The notes beneath the pieces were generated by a model that was not told the DNA's origin, made no database searches, and worked only from the letters and a program-made list of their open reading frames with translations. The translations under genes and the position numbers were made by a program. From Microbacterium terregens (GTDB lineage: Bacteria > Pseudomonadota > Alphaproteobacteria > Sphingomonadales > Sphingomonadaceae): a DNA stretch of 64,000 nucleotides. Positions 9,659 to 19,073 of the stretch are shown here, piece by piece (the first letter of the stretch is position 1; each line of letters begins with the position of its first letter). Where the stretch lies: NCBI RefSeq assembly GCF_027922045.1, contig NZ_BSEX01000003.1:94975-158974 (forward strand), written 5' to 3'.

Positions 9659-11377
9659 TTAGAAGGAGTAGCGGTAATCCATTTCCAGGGCATCCAGTAC
9701 AACTTGATCCGCAATGTCGAAGGCGGTGTTCAGAGTGCTGGTGTGCCGCTGGTCACCAAGCCCATGCAAACAGGCAAGTTCCTGGACGAGGCCACGAGGC
9801 TGTTCCATTAATTCTAGGTCGACCGGCCCCATCGCGAACCGAAGCAGTGGATGCTCTTTAGACCGAACCCCAGCCTCCACGGCAACCCCGTTTAGAATGA
9901 GCACCGCCAAGCCTTGGATTTCGACCTCCGTCACGACTGGATCAGAGAAATTCGCCGTCTTCAGTGCAGACCGAAACACCTGGGCAGTTGCCTGGGCGAC
10001 GTTAGTGCCCATTGAAACGACCTTTGAACAGTTGCCCGTGACTATGGCCCTAATGATCTCGCTATGGTAGTTTAGTTCAGGCCATGCATCGAGCCCCTCC
10101 ATGAGGGTGGATAGTTCCGGTTCACTCCCAATATAGATCAGACGGCCAAGTCTATACCTCAACTTCGAGACCACTCGCTTTCTTTGAAAACCAGAGGTCT
10201 TTTTTCCGGCGTTCAGCAGCACGCGCGTTTCCGAAATCATGCTTTCCGCCAGGCGCTTCGCGTCTCCGAGAATGGTGTCGGTGTTTACATTCCTCGCCTT
10301 GAATCTTAGCCACGACCAAAGCCCGAGTGCACGGACCTTCTGAAAGGTAGTAACCTCCCTAGTAGCAGTGGCATAGTCAGGAACTGGAAGCCGAAACCCT
10401 TCGGAGAAGAGCGCGTCTTCTACTTCACTGGCTTGAGATATGCCGAGAATAATAACCTTCTTGATATCGCCAATGAGCTTCATCCAGGCGGTGGAGTGCG
10501 CCCCTGGGGAGAAGTCGTCAGCACCCTCTAACCACTGCTGGCATGGGACGACCATAGTTTTTGGAGAAGAGAAGTCGTGCACCTCTAGCCCGATACTGCC
10601 CAGGCGAGCTCGCAATTTGTCAATGGATAACCTCACATGCTCGATCTCTCCAATAAGGGTGATGTCGTCAACATAACGAACATAAGTCACAGGAAGTGAC
10701 TTGGAGATATCGTCGATCGGGGTGAGAACTAGATTTGCCAGTAAATGTGAAAACATCGGTCCGGTGATCAGTTTCCCGTCCGCACTCCGTTTTCCATAAT
10801 TTTCTATTAACTTGAAGCCAAGATCTACGAGGCGTTCCGGCATATCGACATCGTTACAAAAGGTTAGCCACCTCTCCGCAGCGAGCTCCGTTGAAATAGA
10901 TGAATAAAACTTCTTGATATCGATGTATGCGACGACCCCATTGGGCAAAGATGAGCAGGCACTAGCGATTTTCTCCTGCCTTTCTCTGAGACCTATCATA
11001 TGTGGCTCGAAGTAGCCCGACCGATCTTCCTTTTCAGTGGGTCGGTAACTATAGCATCGGTCGGAGGCCACTCCCTTCCAACGTGAAGCACATTCGGCCA
11101 ACAGGGCGGCCTCGGCAAGCGCTTCGCCTGCACCGGGCACGAACAGTTCGCGATGCTCTATCTCACCCGGTCGCTCAGCTTGCTTAAAATGAAAAGTTCT
11201 GAGATAGTTTCCGGTCGGATTGGCCATTACGACCTGACAAGCGTTATTCTCAATCCAATCGTTCTTACGGGAAGCTTGATTATCGGTACAATACCTCAAC
11301 GCAAGATACGCAAATACATCGCGAGCTCGGTACTGATTCACCCCTTTTGAGGCTAGGCTTTCTGCCCGGCGGCTCAT
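9659..11377 (-). CDS. reverse transcriptase of a putative defence-type two-gene operon
   Basis: 572 residues. Recognisable reverse transcriptase blocks in order: SYRP (110-113); motif A, YIDIKKFYSSIS, with Asp153; motif B, GPMFSHLLANLVL (206-218); motif C, YVRYVDDI, with catalytic YVDD at 235-238; and motif D with Lys273. The C-terminal 280 residues are a helix-rich region of no known domain, rather like the helical repeats of Abi and 'unknown group' reverse transcriptases. Group II intron maturase X and HNH domains are absent. ATG 11377 overlaps the stop of the upstream partner gene by four bases (ATGA), so the two are translationally coupled. Base composition is about 50% GC against about two thirds in the flanks, suggesting transfer. 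RNA-templated DNA synthesis is expected from the motifs; an anti-phage role is inference. Confidence 0.9.
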   Translation of the reverse strand: MSRRAESLASKGVNQYRARDVFAYLALRYCTDNQASRKNDWIENNACQVVMANPTGNYLRTFHFKQAERPGEIEHRELFVPGAGEALAEAALLAECASRWKGVASDRCYSYRPTEKEDRSGYFEPHMIGLRERQEKIASACSSLPNGVVAYIDIKKFYSSISTELAAERWLTFCNDVDMPERLVDLGFKLIENYGKRSADGKLITGPMFSHLLANLVLTPIDDISKSLPVTYVRYVDDITLIGEIEHVRLSIDKLRARLGSIGLEVHDFSSPKTMVVPCQQWLEGADDFSPGAHSTAWMKLIGDIKKVIILGISQASEVEDALFSEGFRLPVPDYATATREVTTFQKVRALGLWSWLRFKARNVNTDTILGDAKRLAESMISETRVLLNAGKKTSGFQRKRVVSKLRYRLGRLIYIGSEPELSTLMEGLDAWPELNYHSEIIRAIVTGNCSKVVSMGTNVAQATAQVFRSALKTANFSDPVVTEVEIQGLAVLILNGVAVEAGVRSKEHPLLRFAMGPVDLELMEQPRGLVQELACLHGLGDQRHTSTLNTAFDIADQVVLDALEMDYRYSF

Positions 11378-12300
11378 AAGCTACCCTTCACCAATTCGAC
11401 AGGCATGACGCAAAGGCGCACGATCACTGACTTTTCCATTTTCATTGGCGGAGCAAAAGCAAAACTTGTTTCCTCATTACCGGAACCACCAAGGACCGAC
11501 TTGGCAAAGGCAGGAAGCTTCGACAACACCTTTTCCATCAGGAACGGGAATAAACCAAGTTTAGCCGCGCTCATCTGCGGCTCAATCCAGACAGCGGCGT
11601 TCATTTTGCCAGAAGAATACTTGAATAGCTCTGATATCTGGGGCTGCGCCTCTTTCTTCTTTTTGCTCTGCTCCAAAAAACCGTTGAAATTCGAGATCAA
11701 TAACAAGGTTTGGAGACTGTTTTGCTTAGCAAGCACGATCTTCTCTACAAGAGAAGCGTTACTTACTTCACAAAGCACGTCCCAAGAAAAACATGACCAC
11801 TTTACGAAAATAGCTTGCTCCGCAGCCGCTCGTGAAACTTGATGCATGAGCTCGTCTGCGTAGCTTCGAGCGGGTGCCGAAATTTCTCCTTGAAGCAGCT
11901 CGACATAAAGCGGCTGCCTTGGGAGAACGCCTTGGGCCCTTAGCTCAGCAATGCTGCTTATAATCGCGAGCGCTGCCGCACCTGCGCCGGACGGCACATC
12001 AATAAAGCAGAGGGTCCCGCCGGAGAAAAACTGAAGCAGCGTATTGGAGGTAGTGGCTACCTCTCCCTTCGGATCGAGCAGCGCTAACTGAGCGCGAGCA
12101 ACAGAACCATCAAATTGATGCGCGTAGTGCTCATCGGTGGCCTCCTGGGAGAGCCCCCCTACGGGAGCAGGATCGGGTCGCGCTCCAGCAGCCGTTTCCA
12201 ACAACGAATGCTTTTTCAGTGAGTCTAGATAAGCCGCCTTCAAGGCAGGTGGGATGAGCAGACGTGATCCGTCGCTAAGCGTCTTTGGTATTTCGACCAT
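11374..12300 (-). CDS. reverse transcriptase partner with methyltransferase-like Rossmann fold
   Basis: 308 residues, first gene of the operon. I do not recognise the family. A central segment looks like a class I methyltransferase fold: FIDVPSGAGAAAL (99-111) resembles the glycine-rich SAM-binding loop, YVELLQGEIS (132-141) fits the acidic end of the second strand, and TLLLISNFNGFLE (198-210) resembles the motif IV strand. The loop also recalls a Walker A but lacks the Lys-Ser/Thr, so ATP binding is unlikely. A Lys-rich patch (213-216) follows. ATG 12300 has GGAGG six bases upstream, so the longer open frame to 12459 is rejected. Its last codon overlaps the reverse transcriptase start, implying fixed stoichiometry. 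Composition matches the reverse transcriptase gene, so they probably arrived together. Confidence 0.75.
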   Translation of the reverse strand: MVEIPKTLSDGSRLLIPPALKAAYLDSLKKHSLLETAAGARPDPAPVGGLSQEATDEHYAHQFDGSVARAQLALLDPKGEVATTSNTLLQFFSGGTLCFIDVPSGAGAAALAIISSIAELRAQGVLPRQPLYVELLQGEISAPARSYADELMHQVSRAAAEQAIFVKWSCFSWDVLCEVSNASLVEKIVLAKQNSLQTLLLISNFNGFLEQSKKKKEAQPQISELFKYSSGKMNAAVWIEPQMSAAKLGLFPFLMEKVLSKLPAFAKSVLGGSGNEETSFAFAPPMKMEKSVIVRLCVMPVELVKGSL

Positions 12301-12819
12301 ATGCCCCCTCCAGAGCGGGGATAGGCCTCGACTATCCGAGAACGCAACATTGTTTTGAGAACGCCTAAGCGGTCGTGCTCCACTTTTGCCTACCGCCGTG
12401 AGCTTACAGACGAAGGTGAGGCGGCAAGTTGCAGACTTTGTCGTGCCTTCCAGGCTCACGTCGCGGCCGCGAAATCAGAGAGCGGGGACGCTGTGGTCAA
12501 CTATTATCGGCATTCGCGACGAACACACGACAGCCGGTACGACCCAAGCAGCCCGCTCGAAAGAAGGCTCGGTTCAGCACCTGACCGGATGCTCGGCACT
12601 TTGTGCGATAACCAATCGCTTTCGGTGAATTGTTTAAAGATTGAATGGTAGAGACGAAAGGCGGTGGAGCAGGAGGGAGCCGAAGCACCTTCTCCCTACG
12701 CGAAGGGCAGGTCTCACCGGCGTGCCTTCGCACGCCCCCCCGCACCCTCGCAACCGCCACCTCGCCTTCCTATCTCCCGCATCTGGCATCCCGCACAGAA
12801 CGGAAGTAGAACGCCCTCC
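12301..12819. other. upstream region of the reverse transcriptase operon, to uvrA
   Basis: This 519-base stretch has no supported gene; the open frames in it are short, lack ribosome-binding sites and run through both strands. The part nearest the operon holds a promoter-like pair, a hairpin and a direct repeat (separate entries). Composition remains below the genome average until about 12650, then returns to normal before uvrA, which marks the other island edge. No tRNA, integrase, terminal repeat or target duplication is evident at either edge. Confidence 0.5.
12319..12364 (-). promoter_or_regulatory. putative operator/promoter of the reverse transcriptase operon
   Basis: On the minus strand an 8-base direct repeat GCGTTCTC occurs twice, 19 bases apart (12364-12357 and 12345-12338). 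The second copy overlaps TTGCGT (12347-12342), which lies 17 bases before CTATCC (12324-12319), a plausible -35/-10 pair. The -10 box also forms an inverted repeat: GGATAG (12337-12332) with CTATCC (12324-12319), seven bases between. The arrangement would suit a repressor site. The predicted leader is only about 12 bases, so the promoter call is tentative. Confidence 0.4.
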
Positions 12820-15822
<3,003 letters not shown>

Positions 15823-15853
15823 CGCCACGCGGCGGCTTCGAACAGGAGACGGA

Positions 15854-16399
15854 ATGAGCAGCGCCTACCGCCCCGAATTCGAAGCCGCCCTCCGCCTTCT
15901 TGCGCGCGTCAGCGAAGCGATGCGTGCACAGGGCTTCGAAGCGCCGGTGCTGGTCGGCGGCGGGGCCGTCGAGATCTATTCGAACAGCGCCGTCACCACC
16001 GGCGACTTCGATCTCGTCACCGCCCGGCAGGAGGCGTTCGAGGCGGCGCTGGTGGAGGCTGGCTTCGTTCGTCCCTCCGGCCCCGGCGTTGCGACCCGCG
16101 GCTGGATCCATCCTGAGCTGCGGCTGGGCTTCGAAGTCGTCTCTTCCACTCTGCTCGGGGGCCTGGCCGATCGTGAACGGCTGCTGCTGGTCGACATCGC
16201 GCCCGAAGGCACCGTAGCCGTGCTCTCGGTGGAGGACATGATCGCCGACCGCATGGGCCAGTACGCCAGCGGCAGCGCGCCGGACATGCTGGAACAGTCC
16301 CGCAAGCTCCTGTCCCTTCACAGCGACGCCGACCGCGCCTACCTTGATCGCCGTATCCGCGAGGAGACCGCCGGTGACTATGGGATCGAAGACCTCTAG
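15854..16399 (+). CDS. nucleotidyltransferase-fold protein
   Basis: 181 residues. The segment LVGGGAVEIYSNS (33-45) followed by DFDLV (D51, D53) matches the GG...DxD core of the minimal nucleotidyltransferase superfamily, close to the proteins grouped as DUF6036 or AbiEii/MNT-like. Such enzymes transfer nucleotides to proteins or tRNA; some are toxins of toxin-antitoxin pairs. The rest is mixed helix with no further domain recognised. The ribosome-binding site is AGGAGACGG before ATG 15854. Its 3' end overlaps a small basic reading frame at 16380-16550, which may be its partner. Composition is close to the chromosome, so recent transfer is not obvious. Confidence 0.75.
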   Translation: MSSAYRPEFEAALRLLARVSEAMRAQGFEAPVLVGGGAVEIYSNSAVTTGDFDLVTARQEAFEAALVEAGFVRPSGPGVATRGWIHPELRLGFEVVSSTLLGGLADRERLLLVDIAPEGTVAVLSVEDMIADRMGQYASGSAPDMLEQSRKLLSLHSDADRAYLDRRIREETAGDYGIEDL

Positions 16400-16550
16400 G
16401 CGCATCACCCTCGAAGCGCTCGGTGCCGACATCGAGCGCCGCCGCACCGAAAGCGGCGTGACCGACCTTCCCCGCAACAGCGGCGAACGGCGGACGGAAA
16501 GCAAGCGCGCGCTGCTGGCGGCGATCGACACGATTGGCGGGAAGTGGTGA
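16380..16550 (+). CDS. small basic protein overlapping the nucleotidyltransferase gene
   Basis: 56 residues, rich in Arg, Ser, Thr and Glu, ending TIGGKW. The frame begins inside the end of the nucleotidyltransferase gene: ATG 16380 lies 20 bases before its stop, and GTG 16374 is an alternative. No domain is recognised; a helical N-terminal part (ITLEALGADIERRRTE) would suit a small DNA- or protein-binding partner. The overlap suggests translational coupling, and together with its neighbour it could form a toxin-antitoxin-like pair, but nothing in the sequence proves it is expressed. Confidence 0.5.
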   Translation: MGSKTSRRITLEALGADIERRRTESGVTDLPRNSGERRTESKRALLAAIDTIGGKW

Positions 16551-16760
16551 GTAGCGGCAGCGGGCCCTTCTAGCCGCGGAGTGGCGTCAAGAGACGCAAG
16601 ATCGTTGCGAGCCTGTTGGGCAACGTTGGCAAGGGGCGAATGCGGCCTAAAGGGCCAAGTCTGTTTTAAAATGCGCCACAACAGTACAGCAATCCCACTT
16701 TACCGCTTCAGACGGTTGCTGCCATCATCGGTATAGATATGACACGGTGGAGAGGTGCCG

Positions 16761-17669
16761 GTGGCGGAGGACGAGAAGTCAGTTAGCCGAAAGATTTACT
16801 TTTTTCGGATTGAGCACTTTCAAGACCTAAAGCAGAAAATTGCCGGAGCGATTCAGAGGATTGAAAATCTTCCGTTCAACGATAATGGCCGATATCTCCT
16901 CGATCCCAAAAGCGGTGCGCGGCTCTGCGCGTTTCCCGATACCTTAGACTACCCAATCCGCCTGAGGTTTGGCCGAACCCGCCGTGACGATCTACCCGAA
17001 GTTGAACGGAATGGGCGACTTGAGTCTCTTGAACTCGCAGAAGATGCCGGCTTGATTGATCTTGGACACCTAATTATTTTTGAGGACGGACACGTAGCGG
17101 CCGAATGGAACCCCGACGGGCCGAAGCTCCAGCGCCTATCCAGTTATCTATTTGAAAGAGGCGGGCTGGCTGACAGCATCAAGTTTCGCAATCTTTTTGA
17201 ACGTGATATTGTAGAGGTCGTTGCCCTCCTCAACAACGTGCGTGTGCTTGATATAAGCATCCCTGCAGATGCGGTACAACTGGCGAGAGAAGCCGATAAG
17301 GGCTTGGGGGACGCCATCGTCGCGGCGGAGAAGCTCGGCGGCACACAGAAGGTGGGACTCAGCTTAGCCTCACAAGGAGGTTCGACCAAGCTCCGTGAGC
17401 TAGCTCTAAAGCTTGCCAAGTTCATCCAAATGCATCCCACAGAACGCAAGCGCTTCAACACACTTCGTGCCACTGGTTACAACGAAACCGGAGGTGGTAG
17501 CCGATACATTGATATACTTGAGGATAAGCTTGTTAGCGTAGAAGTGTTTCCAAAGCGTAGCGCACGATCACGTAGCATCAACAGCGATGAGGCATATCGG
17601 CTTATACATCGCAGCTATATCGAAATGAAACCCAAGCTTGCAAGCGCAGCCTCAGGAACCGATTTGTGA
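16761..17669 (+). CDS. uncharacterised cytosolic protein of a two-gene cassette
   Basis: 302 residues; family not firmly recognised, with a distant resemblance to proteins annotated DUF6731. No signal peptide or membrane segment is seen. The N-terminal half is mixed alpha/beta (KIYFFRIEHFQDL; GLIDLGHLIIFEDGHVAAEW). The C-terminal half is helical and ends in a basic tail (KRSARSRS) at about residues 273-281. GTG 16761 is preferred because GGAG lies eight bases upstream; GTG 16755 is too close to it. GC content is clearly lower than the chromosome and codon choice differs (many A/T-ending codons), which indicates transfer. The stop overlaps the start of the next gene (GTGA), so both are made together. 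Confidence 0.75.
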   Translation: MAEDEKSVSRKIYFFRIEHFQDLKQKIAGAIQRIENLPFNDNGRYLLDPKSGARLCAFPDTLDYPIRLRFGRTRRDDLPEVERNGRLESLELAEDAGLIDLGHLIIFEDGHVAAEWNPDGPKLQRLSSYLFERGGLADSIKFRNLFERDIVEVVALLNNVRVLDISIPADAVQLAREADKGLGDAIVAAEKLGGTQKVGLSLASQGGSTKLRELALKLAKFIQMHPTERKRFNTLRATGYNETGGGSRYIDILEDKLVSVEVFPKRSARSRSINSDEAYRLIHRSYIEMKPKLASAASGTDL

Positions 17670-18124
17670 GATATTACTTTCGGTTCCGCACTGCCGTAGA
17701 TTTGGCAACCGCAATCCTCGCGAGCGGACTGGTTTATGCAAGACCTGAGACTATTCAGGTATTCCGCGAGCTTACGTCTGGGGGCCGGGAGACGTTTGGC
17801 TTAGCGATGTTCAGCACTGCGGCATCGCTATTGGGGTTCGTATTGACCGCCAGCACGTTTCTTACTGCGATCCTCCAGGATTCTCGCTTCGACATCATCC
17901 GCAATGCGAAATCGTTCAAAGAACTTCCGGAGCTAGTTGCCTCTACTTTATGGCGCCTCTTCGCGCTGATGGGCGGCGGTCTCTCTTTGGTCTTTGTGGA
18001 TCCGGCTTTCTCACGCTTCGCCGAGGCCGCAACTGGCTTTCTGACAACTTGGTCCTTCAGCGCTCTCGCGGCCTTAGTATGGGTCGTCACCAAGATCTAC
18101 GCTCTTCCGCCTCATAAGTCGTGA
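17666..18124 (+). CDS. four-helix membrane protein of a two-gene cassette
   Basis: 152 residues with four likely membrane helices, at about residues 8-25, 42-70, 94-111 and 123-146, and a short charged loop (DSRFDIIRNAKSFKELPE) between the second and third. No known family is recognised. GTG 17666 overlaps the stop of the preceding gene (GTGA), so translation is coupled. The low-GC composition matches that neighbour. Small multi-helix membrane proteins paired with a cytosolic protein recall defence or toxin cassettes in which the membrane part permeabilises the cell, but here that role is inference only. Confidence 0.72.
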   Translation: MRYYFRFRTAVDLATAILASGLVYARPETIQVFRELTSGGRETFGLAMFSTAASLLGFVLTASTFLTAILQDSRFDIIRNAKSFKELPELVASTLWRLFALMGGGLSLVFVDPAFSRFAEAATGFLTTWSFSALAALVWVVTKIYALPPHKS

Positions 18125-18365
18125 TTTGCACCTACTTCCAAACCGTGATCTCTCTCTAGAGGATAGCATCGTCACTGCTATGGTAGCCGCGAAGCGGGCG
18201 CGTGTGCGTGGCGACCTAGGGACAACTTCACCCTTGCACCTCTGCCCCCCACACCCCACATCCAACCTCAGGCGCCGACCCGTTCCGCATCCGGAACTTT
18301 CGCGCCGCTTCCGCCTTATTCCCCCATGCCCTGCCGCACGCCGGCGGGACGCGAGAATGGCGGCT

Positions 18366-18383
18366 GCCGTCCATCCGGACGGC
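18366..18383 (+). repeat. leader hairpin before the 50-residue ORF
   Basis: GCCGTCC (18366-18372) and GGACGGC (18377-18383) form a perfect 7-base-pair stem with an ATCC loop, 28 bases before the small ORF start at 18412. No U-run follows directly. It could be an attenuator, an RNA-protective structure or a chance GC-rich palindrome. Confidence 0.4.
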
Positions 18384-18411
18384 GTCTCTTTGGAACAACA
18401 ACAGGAACATC

Positions 18412-18564
18412 ATGAACTTCATTCAATCGATTCAGCAGACCCAGATTACCTCGCCGTCGAACCAGGCTTTCGCGGCCTTCGTGCCGCTCCATCGCCGCCT
18501 CTTCCCGGTCGACCAGTGCCCGCGCGACATCGCGCGCCGCGCGGTCCGCGAAGTGCTCGGCTGA
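18412..18564 (+). CDS. 50-residue hypothetical protein
   Basis: A small frame, ATG 18412 to TGA 18564, with AGGAA five bases before the start. It encodes MNFIQSIQQTQITSPSNQAF, then a Phe/Val/Arg-rich part ending DIARRAVREVLG. The N-terminal half is polar and Gln-rich and the C-terminal half is an amphipathic basic helix. The ribosome-binding site, the sensible codon use and an upstream hairpin favour a real gene. No family is recognised. It is followed at once by a tandem repeat region. Confidence 0.5.
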   Translation: MNFIQSIQQTQITSPSNQAFAAFVPLHRRLFPVDQCPRDIARRAVREVLG

Positions 18565-18567
18565 GCA

Positions 18568-18751
18568 TCTGAACTGCATGCGCCGCGGCAAAGCCGCGGC
18601 GTCGGTCGGCGCCCATAGCGCCGCCGTCCGGCTCCCGCCCTGGCGAGCCTCGCGCGCAGCTTTCGCTGCGCTCTCGGAGGGCGGAGCTCTGAACTGCATG
18701 CGCCGCGGCAAAGCCGCGGCGTCGGTCGGCGCCCGTAGCGCCGCCGTCCGG
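18568..18751. repeat. two direct repeats of 64 bases, 120 bases apart
   Basis: Bases 18568-18631 and 18688-18751 are identical except for one A/G difference (CCCATAGCG against CCCGTAGCG). Each copy contains the palindrome CGCCGCGGC-AAA-GCCGCGGCG. The 56 bases between them contain another hairpin (GCGCAG, CTTTCG, CTGCGC) inside an imperfect GCTCCCGCCCT/AGGGCGGAGC pair. The near-identity points to a recent duplication or to repeat-mediated copying. Frames running through the copies are not convincing. Confidence 0.85.
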
Positions 18752-18801
18752 GCGTGCTGTCGACGCTCGTCGTAGCTTGCGCTACGCCTCGCACAGCACG
18801 C
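18752..18801. repeat. long compound hairpin after the direct repeats
   Basis: GCGTGCTGT (18752-18760) pairs perfectly with ACAGCACGC (18793-18801). Inside it CGTAGC (18771-18776) pairs with GCTACG (18781-18786) around a TTGC loop. It starts at the base after the second direct repeat. Such structured intergenic DNA may be a REP/BIME-type element or an RNA processing or termination site; no U-tract follows. Confidence 0.7.
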
Positions 18802-18860
18802 TGTCCTACAACCCCCGACTTGCGATAGATGGCCGGTCCGCCTGTTGAAGGAGGACGCCC

Positions 18861-19073
18861 ATGCACCGCCCCCAGCCGTCGCGCACGCCGCTCCCCATGC
18901 TGTCGCGCACCGCCCGCGACGCCATCGACCTCGACGATCCCGTTACCCGCGCCTGGTCGGACCACCTCGACGCCGGCCGCATCGGCACCCGCGTGCCGCC
19001 GCAGCCCGGCGCCCGCGAAGCCGGCGAGCGCACCGCCGCCCTGTTCCGCCGGCTTGGCCAGGCCGCCCGATGA
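18861..19073 (+). CDS. 70-residue hypothetical protein
   Basis: A small soluble protein, Pro/Arg/Asp-rich, with ARDAIDLDDPVTRAWSDHLDAGRIGTRV in the middle (split by no known motif). GAAGGAGGACGCCC gives a strong ribosome-binding site before ATG 18861. Its stop overlaps the next start by four bases (ATGA at 19070-19073), so it is coupled to the 442-residue helix-turn-helix protein downstream. No family is recognised. The arrangement suggests an operon starting just after the repeat region. Confidence 0.65.
   Translation: MHRPQPSRTPLPMLSRTARDAIDLDDPVTRAWSDHLDAGRIGTRVPPQPGAREAGERTAALFRRLGQAAR

Noticed and set aside
9659..11377. Group II intron or retron interpretation of the reverse transcriptase
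   Set aside because: No maturase X or HNH domain and no recognisable intron domain V/VI; the coupled partner gene upstream is not seen in group II introns. A retron-type msr-msd was not recognised, although a non-coding RNA in the flanks cannot be excluded.
12301..12651. Short open frames in the gap before uvrA (for example 12355-12651)
   Set aside because: No ribosome-binding site, no motif, and composition does not follow coding periodicity by eye.
9460..12660. Integrative element boundaries (att sites, terminal repeats) around the low-GC island
   Set aside because: I searched both edges by eye and found no integrase gene, tRNA, terminal inverted repeat or target duplication.
18568..18801. 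CRISPR array
   Set aside because: Only two long repeat copies, 64 bases each, with one 56-base spacer that is itself a hairpin; no cas genes.
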